From contig CAKXHL010000010.1 of NCBI GenBank assembly GCA_934875375.1, forward strand, positions 17,490-81,489: a DNA stretch of 64,000 bases. The letters are read 5' to 3'. The translations under genes and the position numbers were made by a program. The notes beneath the pieces are model-generated. The model did not search any database. It was not told where the DNA came from and saw nothing but the letters and a program-made list of their open reading frames with translations. The stretch is from an uncultured bacterium. GTDB taxonomy: Bacteria; Bacillota; Clostridia; Oscillospirales; Ruminococcaceae. This document shows positions 7,512 to 15,375 of the stretch, piece by piece. The stretch's first letter is position 1. Every line of letters starts with the position of its first letter.

Positions 7512-9680
7512 ATGCTTCCGAACAATAGAAAACCGTATAGCAGAACTAAGAAAACGTCTGCCAGATCCAGCGCGCCTTCTGCGGAGAAAACTGCGGCTGT
7601 ATCCGGCGCCAGAAGGAAAAGAAAAATTCCCTGGTATAAAAAAATCCTTCGGATGATGGTGCCAACCAAAAAAGACAGCACCGTAGACAAAATCCGCAAA
7701 GTCATTTTTGATGTGGCAATTTTGGTCTTCATCGGCTCCTGTACTTATTTGATCAACTATTACGGTCAGTCGGACCATAACGCCAAATTTTATGACGGTG
7801 TGGCCGGCCTGCTGGGAAACGGAGAGGTAAGTGAGAACTATCCGCGGGCTTATTTGACGAAGTTTGCTTCTCTGTGGGAAATGAACGAGGATATTGTAGG
7901 CTGGTTGTCTATCGACGGGACACAGGTGAATTATCCTGTGGTACAAAGCGATGACAACGATTATTACCTGCATAAGGATTTTTCCAAGGCGGACAACAAG
8001 TACGGCATTCCGTTTGCGGACTACCGGGTGGATATTTCCAAACCCAGCACCAACATCCCGATTTACAGCCATAACATGAAGGATGGCCAGATGTTTGGTG
8101 AATTGATCAATTACCAGAGTTTGGACTATTATAAGCAGCATCCGGTGATTCAATTCGACAGCCTGTACGAAGAGGGAAAATATAAAATTGTAGGTATGTT
8201 TATTGCGTCCACCTTACCGGAACATGCGCCGAACTTTGAATATCACAATTTTATCCAAGCAGACACCGACGAAGAATTGATGAATTTTGCCAACGAAGTC
8301 ATTTCCCGGTCGCTGATTGTTACCGGTGTGGACATTCAGCCTGGGGATCAGTTGATTACACTTTCCACCTGCACATATGACTTTAAAGAAGCCCGTTTCG
8401 CCATTGTGGCCCGCCGTGTGCGGGAAGGCGAGTCGGAAACGGTGGACACCTCGGTTGCAAAAGTCAATCCCAATCCGGTGATGCCAAAAGCCTGGTACGA
8501 AGCCAAGAAAATTGCCGCACTGGTAGCCGGTGTTTCCCTGTCTCCGGAGAATCTGTCGTTGAAACCGGGTGAAACAGCGGCTTTGACCGCAACGGTTCTG
8601 CCCAATACTGCGGTGAACCGCAACGTAACTTGGTCATCTTCCGATTCGTCAGTAGCCAGTGTGGATCAGTCTGGTAATGTAACGGCGTTGAAGAGCGGTA
8701 CAGCAGTCATTACCGTAACTACGGAAGAGAGCGGATTTACAGCTTCTGCCACGGTGACAGTGGGAATGGGGCCGATTACGGCGATGCATTTTGCCGGTGA
8801 AGCGGTCAGCATTCCGGTGGATGGGAGCACCGATTTGAACAGCCTGCTGGTAGTGGAACCGGAAGGGGCGAATCGGGATGAACTGGCGTGGTCTTCTTCT
8901 GATCCGTCGGTGGCATCCGTTTCCGGCGGCGTGGTCAGCGGTAGGAAAATCGGATCTGCAACCATCACGGTATCCACGCCCAGCGGCATTTCCGCATCCA
9001 TTACCGTGCAGGTAGGGACTTATATACCGGTGACAGGGTTGAGTATTTCCGGTCCTTCGGTTGTGGCCCCGAAAAAAAGCATCCAGTTACAAGCTGTCAT
9101 TGCACCGGCGGACGCGACGATGCGGGCCGTGACATGGTCCAGCAGTGATGAGAGAATTGCAACAGTGGACAATACTGGAAAGGTCACCGGAGTGAAAGAG
9201 GGGAGCGTCCGGATTCAGGCAACACTGCATGACAGTGTGAACGGAGATTTTGTCGCCCGCTATAATATCACTGTGTCCAAAGGCGGCAAGATTGAGTTGG
9301 CTGCCAGCGAAGCAGAGATTTCTGTTGGAAAACGGGTCTACATTGAATTTAATGCTTCCAATGGAGAGAATGTTGTTTGGACAATCGTCGGCGGCGACGG
9401 TCAGGCGAATATCAGCGTAGATGGAAGCGATTTGGTAGTGAAGGGGGTAAAACCCGGCACGGTTCAGATTCAGGGAAGCTTTTCCGATGGCTCCGGAGCG
9501 GTGACATTGACGATTTATGTTACACCGGGAGCCAGTTCGTCCGGTTCTTCTGCTCCGGATTCTTCCTCCAATACGGAAGAGGAGCCATCTTCCTCTTCCT
9601 CTGAAACATCGCCTCCGAATCCGGATGAAGGCGGAGAAGGCGGGGATAATCCGCCCAGTGTACCGAGTATTTGGGGATAA
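7512..9680 (+). CDS. Class B sortase fused to bacterial Ig-like (BIG2) repeats
   Basis: The 722-residue protein starts with a Lys/Ser-rich cytoplasmic segment and one membrane helix (about residues 63-85). The sortase B catalytic domain follows (about 115-320), with candidate catalytic His187 in YSHNM, Cys287 in LSTCTYDF and Arg295 in EARFAIV. After it come about four BIG2-like repeats (roughly 340-416, 424-500, 506-590 and 592-672), each with the WSSSD...VASVD...GNVTALKSG pattern or a worn form of it, then a Ser/Glu/Pro-rich tail. Sortase B enzymes cross-link proteins to peptidoglycan or assemble pili. The appended Ig repeats are unusual and suggest wall or partner binding. The ATG at 7512 follows AAAAGGGG. 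Confidence 0.85.
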   Translation: MLPNNRKPYSRTKKTSARSSAPSAEKTAAVSGARRKRKIPWYKKILRMMVPTKKDSTVDKIRKVIFDVAILVFIGSCTYLINYYGQSDHNAKFYDGVAGLLGNGEVSENYPRAYLTKFASLWEMNEDIVGWLSIDGTQVNYPVVQSDDNDYYLHKDFSKADNKYGIPFADYRVDISKPSTNIPIYSHNMKDGQMFGELINYQSLDYYKQHPVIQFDSLYEEGKYKIVGMFIASTLPEHAPNFEYHNFIQADTDEELMNFANEVISRSLIVTGVDIQPGDQLITLSTCTYDFKEARFAIVARRVREGESETVDTSVAKVNPNPVMPKAWYEAKKIAALVAGVSLSPENLSLKPGETAALTATVLPNTAVNRNVTWSSSDSSVASVDQSGNVTALKSGTAVITVTTEESGFTASATVTVGMGPITAMHFAGEAVSIPVDGSTDLNSLLVVEPEGANRDELAWSSSDPSVASVSGGVVSGRKIGSATITVSTPSGISASITVQVGTYIPVTGLSISGPSVVAPKKSIQLQAVIAPADATMRAVTWSSSDERIATVDNTGKVTGVKEGSVRIQATLHDSVNGDFVARYNITVSKGGKIELAASEAEISVGKRVYIEFNASNGENVVWTIVGGDGQANISVDGSDLVVKGVKPGTVQIQGSFSDGSGAVTLTIYVTPGASSSGSSAPDSSSNTEEEPSSSSSETSPPNPDEGGEGGDNPPSVPSIWG

Positions 9681-9718
9681 TCATGCAAAAAATGAAGAAT
9701 TTTATAAAATTCGGCTAA

Positions 9719-9754
9719 AAAAGAGGGACAGAGAAATTCTCTGTCCCTCTTTTG
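9719..9754 (+). terminator. Rho-independent terminator after the sortase gene
   Basis: A long near-perfect stem (9721-9735 with 9737-9751, AAGAGGGACAGAG arm) ends in TTTT. The symmetric A/T flanks mean it could also work on the other strand. Confidence 0.85.
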
Positions 9755-9878
9755 CGTGGGTAATGGTATCTGATTTGATTCCTTTGTGCAAAAACAGCTC
9801 TTTTTAGCGGTATGTTTTTTAAAAACTGGAATGACAGACGATCAAAAGCCGGAAAACCGCGTCAGACAGTTAATGCTT

Positions 9879-10439
9879 TCAAAGGGTCTTTGGCTTTTTG
9901 GGTCGCGGCGGTAGCTTGCCGGCTGAGCCAGATGTATGCGCTGCTGTCGGGGAAGTATCGCCTTTTTTGTTGGGGTTTTCTGATATTGGGGCACTGCTTT
10001 GCAAAGCGGAACGCTCTGCTGTGAGCACTGGTTTCTTTTTCGTTGTAGCCTTTGAGGTCTCCCCCTTTTTTCTTTCGCCGCTTTTGGGCACTGCCTTTTT
10101 GGTGCTGAGCGTTTTACAACTGGAAGAAAACAACGGAGTCCATCCCAGCAGCTCCCCGTCTCCGTATTCGCCGTCCGGCAGGACCAGTACTTCTGCCACT
10201 TCGGCCCAGCGTTCTTTGGGATTGCCGAGAGTGTGGTATTTTCCCTCGCCGGCTACCGCCAGCTTTACGCCGTTGTCTAGCTCGACGCGCGTATTCCCGA
10301 TTTCCATCCCGTCGACGATTTTGATTTTACGCCGGTCAACCTCCCGTTCTTCTCCGGTGAAACAGTTGATGACAATGGTCTTTTTGACAGATTTTGGCTT
10401 GGACATTTTGGGCAGATCAGACGGTTTCCTCTTCATCAT
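9879..10439 (-). CDS. Hypothetical protein with a basic low-complexity tail
   Basis: I do not recognise this 186-residue protein. Residues about 15-95 look folded (TIVINCFTGEEREVDRRKIKIV, quoted in parts: TIVINCFTGEERE and KIKIVDGMEIGNTRVEL, then YHTLGNPKERWAEVAEVLVL and DGELLGWTPLF). From about residue 100 the sequence is Lys/Ser/Thr/Pro-rich and probably disordered. There is no signal peptide or membrane segment. The ATG at 10439 has AAGGAGA at 10444-10450 reading leftwards, a good site, which supports this strand over the overlapping plus-strand frame that runs into pepT. Its start is divergent from pepT. Confidence 0.6.
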   Translation of the reverse strand: MMKRKPSDLPKMSKPKSVKKTIVINCFTGEEREVDRRKIKIVDGMEIGNTRVELDNGVKLAVAGEGKYHTLGNPKERWAEVAEVLVLPDGEYGDGELLGWTPLFSSSCKTLSTKKAVPKSGERKKGETSKATTKKKPVLTAERSALQSSAPISENPNKKGDTSPTAAHTSGSAGKLPPRPKKPKTL

Positions 10440-10563
10440 TTGGAATCTCCTTATTTTTTCTAACCTTATCATACCCCGGAAAAGAAAATTTGGCAACGGG
10501 GTTTCTTTTCCTCCTAATAAATGGTATACTGAAAACAATCATTTATCGCAAGGAGGATTTTTT

Positions 10564-11799
10564 ATGACCACGGTTTTGGACAGGTTTTTAAAGTACGTAA
10601 GCTTTGATACAGAGTCGGCACCCGGTGCGGACTGTTTTCCCAGTACGGCGAAGCAAAAAGTATTCGCTCAGTATCTGGTAGAAGAACTCAAAGGAATCGG
10701 CATTGCCGACGCGGCGATGGACGAGTTCGGTTATGTGACCGGTACGCTGCAGTCCAATGTCGATTTTGATGTTCCGGTATTCGGCTTTATTTCCCATATG
10801 GACACTTCTCCGGATATGCCCGGCAACAATATCAAGCCGCAGGTGATTAAAAATTATGACGGCGGTGATATTGTACTCAACAAAGAACTGGGTATTGTGC
10901 TAAGTCCGAAAAATTTCCCTAAAATGCTGATGTATCAGGGGAAAGATCTGATTACCACCGATGGGACGACCCTGCTGGGCGCGGACAATAAGGCAGGTAT
11001 TACTGCGATTGTCGGTATGGTGGAATACCTGCTGGAGCATCCGGAAGTAAAGCATGGCACCATCAAAATCGGTTTTACTCCCGATGAAGAGGTTGGCACC
11101 GGTGTGGATCACTTCAATGTGGAAAAATTCGGTGCCCAGTTTGCCTATACGGTGGACGGCGGTACCATTGGAAGCTTGGAGTACGACAATTTCAACGCTT
11201 CTTCCGCAAAGGTACATATCAACGGACAGAGTGTGCATCCTGGTTCGGCCAAGGGGAAAATGGTCAACGCGGTGCTGGTTGCCATGGAGTTTCAGGGAAT
11301 GCTTCCGGTATTTGAAAATCCTGCCTGCACCGAAGGGCACGAGGGCTTTAATCATCTGAATTCCATGAAAGGGAATGTGGAAAAAGCCGATATGTCCTAC
11401 ATCCTGCGCGACCATGATTCGGCTAAGTTGGAAAAGAAAAAAGAAACTTTCCGCAAAATTGCCGCCTATCTCAACGATAAATATGGGGCGGATACGGTTA
11501 CGGTTACCATTACGGATTCTTACCGGAACATGAAAGAGCAAATCCTCAATCATATGTATATTGTGGACGCAGCCAAAGAAGCCATTGAAAAAGCCGGTGT
11601 AAAGGTGATCAGCGGCCCGGTGCGCGGCGGTACCGACGGTGCGCGCCTGTCCTTTATGGGATTGCCTTGCCCCAATTTGGGTGCCGGCAGCCACAGCGCT
11701 CATGGCAAATACGAGTATGTCTGCGTGCAGGCGATGGAAACGAACATCAAAGTTTTGACCAGTATCGCTTCGCGGATCTGTGAAATTCACGCCAAATAA
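10564..11799 (+). CDS. pepT: Peptidase T (tripeptide aminopeptidase)
   Basis: The 411-residue protein matches the M20B metallopeptidase PepT, with metal-ligand motifs FISHMDTSPD near residue 80, the di-zinc aspartate in TDGTTLLGADNKAG, and the catalytic glutamates in GFTPDEEVGTG. It removes the N-terminal residue from tripeptides in the cytoplasm. The ATG at 10564 follows AAGGAGG. An extended -10 (TGGTATACT, about 10522-10530) lies upstream with a weak -35. The open frame extends far to the left but overlaps the minus-strand gene and is not coding. Confidence 0.95.
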   Translation: MTTVLDRFLKYVSFDTESAPGADCFPSTAKQKVFAQYLVEELKGIGIADAAMDEFGYVTGTLQSNVDFDVPVFGFISHMDTSPDMPGNNIKPQVIKNYDGGDIVLNKELGIVLSPKNFPKMLMYQGKDLITTDGTTLLGADNKAGITAIVGMVEYLLEHPEVKHGTIKIGFTPDEEVGTGVDHFNVEKFGAQFAYTVDGGTIGSLEYDNFNASSAKVHINGQSVHPGSAKGKMVNAVLVAMEFQGMLPVFENPACTEGHEGFNHLNSMKGNVEKADMSYILRDHDSAKLEKKKETFRKIAAYLNDKYGADTVTVTITDSYRNMKEQILNHMYIVDAAKEAIEKAGVKVISGPVRGGTDGARLSFMGLPCPNLGAGSHSAHGKYEYVCVQAMETNIKVLTSIASRICEIHAK

Positions 11800-11810
11800 A
11801 AAGTCCATCC

Positions 11811-11840
11811 TCAAAAAGCCCGCTTTTGCGGGCTTTTTGA
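11811..11840 (+). terminator. Rho-independent terminator after pepT
   Basis: The hairpin TCAAAAAGCCCGC / GCGGGCTTTTTGA with a TTT loop is symmetric and could act on both strands. Confidence 0.85.
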
Positions 11841-11976
11841 TTGATATGGCAGGAAAGATAAGATTTTCCTGATATGGGCTTTGCCGAATCAGGTGCAAAA
11901 AATCCCACTTTTCCAGGTTTCTCTCTGCGGGGCAGAAAGATCGGAAGAAGACTTCTCAACAGATATTGGGATACCC

Positions 11977-12005
11977 TTGACCAACCAACGCATGTGCGGT
12001 AAAAT
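11977..12005 (+). promoter_or_regulatory. Sigma-A promoter of the CDF transporter gene
   Basis: TTGACC at 11977-11982 and TAAAAT at 12000-12005 with a 17-base spacer lie about 55 bases before the start codon. Confidence 0.6.
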
Positions 12006-12060
12006 TTATTGTATAACCCAAGGAATCGGCGGGTATGCGAACGGGGGAAAGGGGAAAACG

Positions 12061-13227
12061 ATGACAGATCTTCTGGTAAAACTTTTTATTAAAAATGCAG
12101 ATCAGATCAGTTCGCCTAAGGTGCGGGAGCGGTATGGCATGCTCAGCAGCTGGGTTGCAATTGTCTGCAATTTGTTGTTGTTTGCGGCAAAGTTCATATT
12201 GGGGCTGATTTCCAACTCCATCGCCATTACAGGCGATGCGTTTAACAACCTTTCGGATGTAGGCAGCGGTGTTGTAACCTTTATTGGCTTTCGGGCGGCT
12301 GCGGCGCCTGCCGATGAGGACCACCCTTTTGGGCATGGACGGATTGAATACATCAGCGGATTGGTGATCACGTTTTTTGTATTGCTGGTAGGCTTTGACG
12401 TCGTAAAAAGCTCCATTGGGAAAATCATACATCCGGAGCCGGTAGAGTTCAGCCTGTTTGTGATTGCAGGGTTGGCGCTGTCCATTCTGGTCAAACTTTG
12501 GATGGGCGCGTTTAACCGAAAACTGAGCAAAAAAATTGATTCCGGAACCCTGTGGGCGGCGGCCCAGGATAGTTTGAACGACTGTATTTCCACCGGCGCC
12601 ACAACGCTTGGCATTGTAATTGCACGTTTTTTGCCGTTTTCCATCGACGGATTTTTAGGATTGATGGTGGGCGGATTTATTCTGTATGCCGGATATGGGC
12701 TTGCCAGAGATACCATCAGTCCGCTGCTGGGGCAGAAACCGGATCCGGAATTGGTAAACCAACTGTATGACATGATTTTAAGCTATCCGGATATCACCGG
12801 CGTACATGATCTGGTGTTGCATGATTACGGGCCCGGACGGATGATGGGCAGCGCGCATGTGGAGGTTTCCCGCACACTGGATGTCATGCAGGCTCACGAT
12901 ATGATCGACAATGCAGAAAAGCATGTCCAGGCGGTGCTGCACATGCCTTTTGTCCTGCATTATGACCCGGTTGCGGACGATTGTGAGGAAACCCAGCTGA
13001 TGCGCAAAAAAATGGAAGAGATTGTTCGGCAGGTCAACCGTGAAATGACCATCCACGATTTCAGGATGGTTCCAGGTCCGACGCATACCAATTTGATTTT
13101 TGACGTGGTGGTGCCTAACGGCGAAACGAGAAAAAATGCGGAGCTGAAAAAAGAAATTGACAGCTGCCTCGAGCAGGAGGACCAGACTTATTTTACCGTT
13201 GTTACTTTTGACCGGAACTATATTTGA
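12061..13227 (+). CDS. Cation diffusion facilitator family transporter
   Basis: The 388-residue membrane protein has the CDF layout of about six helices (residues about 30-230) and a cytoplasmic C-terminal domain. The metal-site motif DAFNNLSDVGS lies in helix 2, HPFGHGRIEY before helix 3, and a second site AAAQDSLNDCIS in helix 5. CDF proteins export divalent metals such as Zn, Mn, Co or Fe by proton exchange. The metal cannot be named, though the DxxxD type of motif fits Zn/Mn exporters. A C-terminal extension of about 90 residues follows the usual domain. The ATG at 12061 follows GGGGAAAAC. Confidence 0.9.
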   Translation: MTDLLVKLFIKNADQISSPKVRERYGMLSSWVAIVCNLLLFAAKFILGLISNSIAITGDAFNNLSDVGSGVVTFIGFRAAAAPADEDHPFGHGRIEYISGLVITFFVLLVGFDVVKSSIGKIIHPEPVEFSLFVIAGLALSILVKLWMGAFNRKLSKKIDSGTLWAAAQDSLNDCISTGATTLGIVIARFLPFSIDGFLGLMVGGFILYAGYGLARDTISPLLGQKPDPELVNQLYDMILSYPDITGVHDLVLHDYGPGRMMGSAHVEVSRTLDVMQAHDMIDNAEKHVQAVLHMPFVLHYDPVADDCEETQLMRKKMEEIVRQVNREMTIHDFRMVPGPTHTNLIFDVVVPNGETRKNAELKKEIDSCLEQEDQTYFTVVTFDRNYI

Positions 13228-13260
13228 CCGAGCGGCAGACGACTCCTGCCGCGGGGCATT

Positions 13261-13307
13261 TTGCAGAAAACCGCCTCTGGACTTGTTTTCCAGAGGCGGT
13301 TTTTGCA
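13261..13307 (+). terminator. Rho-independent terminator after the CDF gene
   Basis: Stem AAAACCGCCTCTGG (13267-13280) pairs with CCAGAGGCGGTTTT (13290-13303) and is followed by T. Confidence 0.85.
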
Positions 13308-13485
13308 AATTGCAGGCGGCTTTTTCGTTCCGGCTGTGGGAGACAGCTTTTTTGGGGACAGCGAAAAAGCAGGACCTTTGCCTGCCCGATGAGGCCGGCG
13401 TTTATTTGGGCCGCCGGTCTGAACAGCATCGGCAGACGGGCAATTTTTGATAAAATAGTCGAAAAAGGAATTTTCTCTCTTATTA

Positions 13486-13528
13486 TAGTAAAGATATTTA
13501 CTAAAAGCAATAGTAAATATCTTTACTA
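13486..13528. promoter_or_regulatory. Twin palindromic operator before the XRE regulator gene
   Basis: Two 18-bp sites, 13486-13503 and 13511-13528, each have the form TAGTAAA-N4-TTTACTA (spacers GATA and TATC). The second is the reverse complement of the first, and 7 bases separate them, so the centres are 25 bp apart. They lie 36 bases before the start codon of the XRE-type gene at 13564. Autorepressor binding is the obvious inference. The 13308-13485 stretch before it holds nothing else I can support. Confidence 0.55.
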
Positions 13529-13563
13529 TGCTAACATTTTGAAAAAGAATGTTGGTGAGAGAA

Positions 13564-13809
13564 ATGCCGTCTTATATGCAACGCCTGCGCAATCTGCGGG
13601 AAGATCACGACATGACCCAGGAACAAATTGCGCAGATTCTGGGAACCTCCCAGACCATGTACGCCCGATATGAACGGGGAGGTAGTGAGCTGCCAATCCG
13701 CCATTTGATTACGCTGTGCCGTTATTATCAGGTATCAGCCGATTTTGTCCTGGGATTGGAGGCACCGCATCTCTCCTGCGAAAGAGGAAAGGTGCCGAAG
13801 AAGGGATAG
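13564..13809 (+). CDS. Small XRE-family helix-turn-helix regulator
   Basis: The 81-residue protein is almost entirely one lambda-repressor-like HTH domain: MTQEQIAQILGTSQTMYARYERGG (quoted as MTQEQIAQILGTS and YARYERGGSELP), then LCRYYQVSADFVLGLE. It has no effector or protease domain. The ATG at 13564 is preceded by GGTGAG at 13553-13558; another in-frame ATG at 13549 lacks a good site. It probably represses its own promoter through the twin palindrome just upstream. No partner toxin or phage gene is adjacent. Confidence 0.85.
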   Translation: MPSYMQRLRNLREDHDMTQEQIAQILGTSQTMYARYERGGSELPIRHLITLCRYYQVSADFVLGLEAPHLSCERGKVPKKG

Positions 13810-13850
13810 GGAGAAGCGGAGAAGGAAATTTTTCAAAAAAAATGCTCAGA

Positions 13851-13888
13851 AAAAAACCGGTGAAATCATCTGCTTTCACCGGTTTTGC
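13851..13888. terminator. Bidirectional terminator between the XRE gene and mnmA
   Basis: Stem AAAACCGGTGAAA (13853-13865) pairs with TTTCACCGGTTTT (13874-13886), lying between convergent genes and flanked by A-run and T-run. Confidence 0.85.
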
Positions 13889-13891
13889 CGT

Positions 13892-14935
13892 TTATTCCAT
13901 TTGGCTTTCGATATATCCGCCGCCCAGGACGTAGTCCTTATCGTAAAAAACGCAGGATTGGCCCGGTGCAGGCGCACGCTGGGGTATATCAAACAACACA
14001 CGGGCGGCGCCATTCGGCAAGGGGGTGATCTGCGCCTCGGCCTCTTTGGCCATGGAGCGAATCTTCACGCCGGCACGAATCGGCCGGGTTGGTTCATCAA
14101 AAGGAATCCAGCGGCAGTCCCGCAGCACAACGCCTGCGGCGAATTCCTCGCCGGCGTCGCCTAAATAAATGCGATTGGTTCGCGGGTCCATGGATTTGAT
14201 GAATACCGGGCGGCCCAGGGCGATGCCCAGCCCCTTGCGCTGGCCGACGGTGTAATGCAAAAGCCCTTTATGCCGGCCGCAAATATTCCCTTCCGGAGAG
14301 ATGAAGTCCCCCTCCGGCATGGTCCCGAACCGTTCTTCGATATAAGACGGATAATTGTTGTCCGGGATAAAGCAGATCTCCTGGCTGTCCGGTGCCGAGG
14401 CACAGGGCAATCCGGCTTGTGCGGCGATGGCCCGCACCTGATCTTTAGCCATCCCCTCCAGTGGCAGACACAGCATGGATAACTGCTCCTGGCTGAGGCG
14501 GTAAAGCATATAAGACTGATCCCGGGGCAGAAATTTTGCCTTTTTTAACAGATATCGGCCTTCCCGCTCCTCGATTCCAGCATAATGGCCGGTGACGATG
14601 GTGTCGAATCCCCTCGCTTTTGCCTCCCGGCAGAGGAGGGCAAACTTGGTGGAGGGATTGCAGAGAATGCAAGGGTTGGGAGTCTGTCCCCGGCGGTAGG
14701 CTTCAGCCCAGGGGGTGACAACCTCCCGTTGGAACCACTCTTCTTCCTGCGCTACGATCAGCGGAATGCCCATGGCGTCCGCTGCGGCCTGCGCCGCTTC
14801 GACAGTGCTGTTGTGAGCGGGGGAGAGATGCAAAACCAATCCGGTTACATCGTACCCCTGTTCTTTCATCAGGTGGACGCAGACAGAAGAGTCGACACCG
14901 CCGGAAAGCGCCACCAGGATTTTGTTACATTTCAC
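13892..14935 (-). CDS. mnmA: tRNA-specific 2-thiouridylase MnmA
   Basis: The 347-residue enzyme adds sulfur to U34 of tRNA-Lys, -Glu and -Gln. It has the PP-loop SGGVDSSV near residue 11, the first catalytic Cys in TPNPCILCN and the second in SQEICFIPD, and the conserved GQRKGLG. The length is normal. Its start overlaps the end of the nifU-like gene by 11 bases, so translation is coupled. The gene order cysteine desulfurase, scaffold, thiouridylase places the sulfur source directly upstream of its user. Confidence 0.96.
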   Translation of the reverse strand: MKCNKILVALSGGVDSSVCVHLMKEQGYDVTGLVLHLSPAHNSTVEAAQAAADAMGIPLIVAQEEEWFQREVVTPWAEAYRRGQTPNPCILCNPSTKFALLCREAKARGFDTIVTGHYAGIEEREGRYLLKKAKFLPRDQSYMLYRLSQEQLSMLCLPLEGMAKDQVRAIAAQAGLPCASAPDSQEICFIPDNNYPSYIEERFGTMPEGDFISPEGNICGRHKGLLHYTVGQRKGLGIALGRPVFIKSMDPRTNRIYLGDAGEEFAAGVVLRDCRWIPFDEPTRPIRAGVKIRSMAKEAEAQITPLPNGAARVLFDIPQRAPAPGQSCVFYDKDYVLGGGYIESQME

Positions 14936-15362
14936 AGGCCAGATGCTCCTCGTCCGGATCTTTTAATTCCCCTACGAAAGGAGTAGGGTCAATGCCTTGC
15001 CGGGTATAGTAGTCAGCCAGCGCGGTTTTAATCGCCTGTTCAGCCAGTACGGAACAATGGATTTTAACGGGCGGCAGCCCCTCCAAAGCCTCTACGACAG
15101 CGCTGTTGGTCAGCTTCAGCGCATCTTCTACCGTTTTGCCTTTGATCATTTCAGTGGCCATGGAGCTGGTGGCGATGGCGGCGCCGCAGCCAAAGGTTTT
15201 GAACTTGACGTCTTCAATCACGCCGTTTTCGATCTTCAGGTACATTTTCATGATATCGCCGCATTTGGCGTTGCCTACTTCCCCTACACCGTTGGCATCC
15301 TCAATTTCGCCTACGTTGCGGGGGTTGGTGAAATGGTCCATGACTTTTTCAGAATATAACAT
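14925..15362 (-). CDS. nifU: Fe-S cluster assembly scaffold, IscU/NifU N-terminal type
   Basis: The 145-residue protein matches the IscU/NifU scaffold family: YSEKVMDHFTNPRNVGE, then the three cluster cysteines in GNAKCGDIM, TFGCGAAIA and KIHCSVLAEQAI. It accepts sulfur from the upstream desulfurase and builds Fe-S clusters in the cytoplasm. The ATG at 15362 has AGGAGG (15371-15376) seven-plus bases upstream, and that site lies just beside the stop of the desulfurase gene. The C-terminal end carries a short extension (TPFVGELKDPDEEHLACEM) seen in Clostridia NifU-like proteins. Confidence 0.95.
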   Translation of the reverse strand: MLYSEKVMDHFTNPRNVGEIEDANGVGEVGNAKCGDIMKMYLKIENGVIEDVKFKTFGCGAAIATSSMATEMIKGKTVEDALKLTNSAVVEALEGLPPVKIHCSVLAEQAIKTALADYYTRQGIDPTPFVGELKDPDEEHLACEM

Positions 15363-15375
15363 AGCAAAAGCCTCC

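Noticed and set aside
9898..10563. Long plus-strand reading frame fused in front of pepT
   Set aside because: It lies over the minus-strand gene at 9879-10439 that has a good ribosome binding site, and pepT homologues start at 10564 with AAGGAGG.
13202..13510. Minus-strand frame covering the CDF terminator and the operator region
   Set aside because: It spans a strong terminator hairpin and has no ribosome binding site or recognisable sequence.
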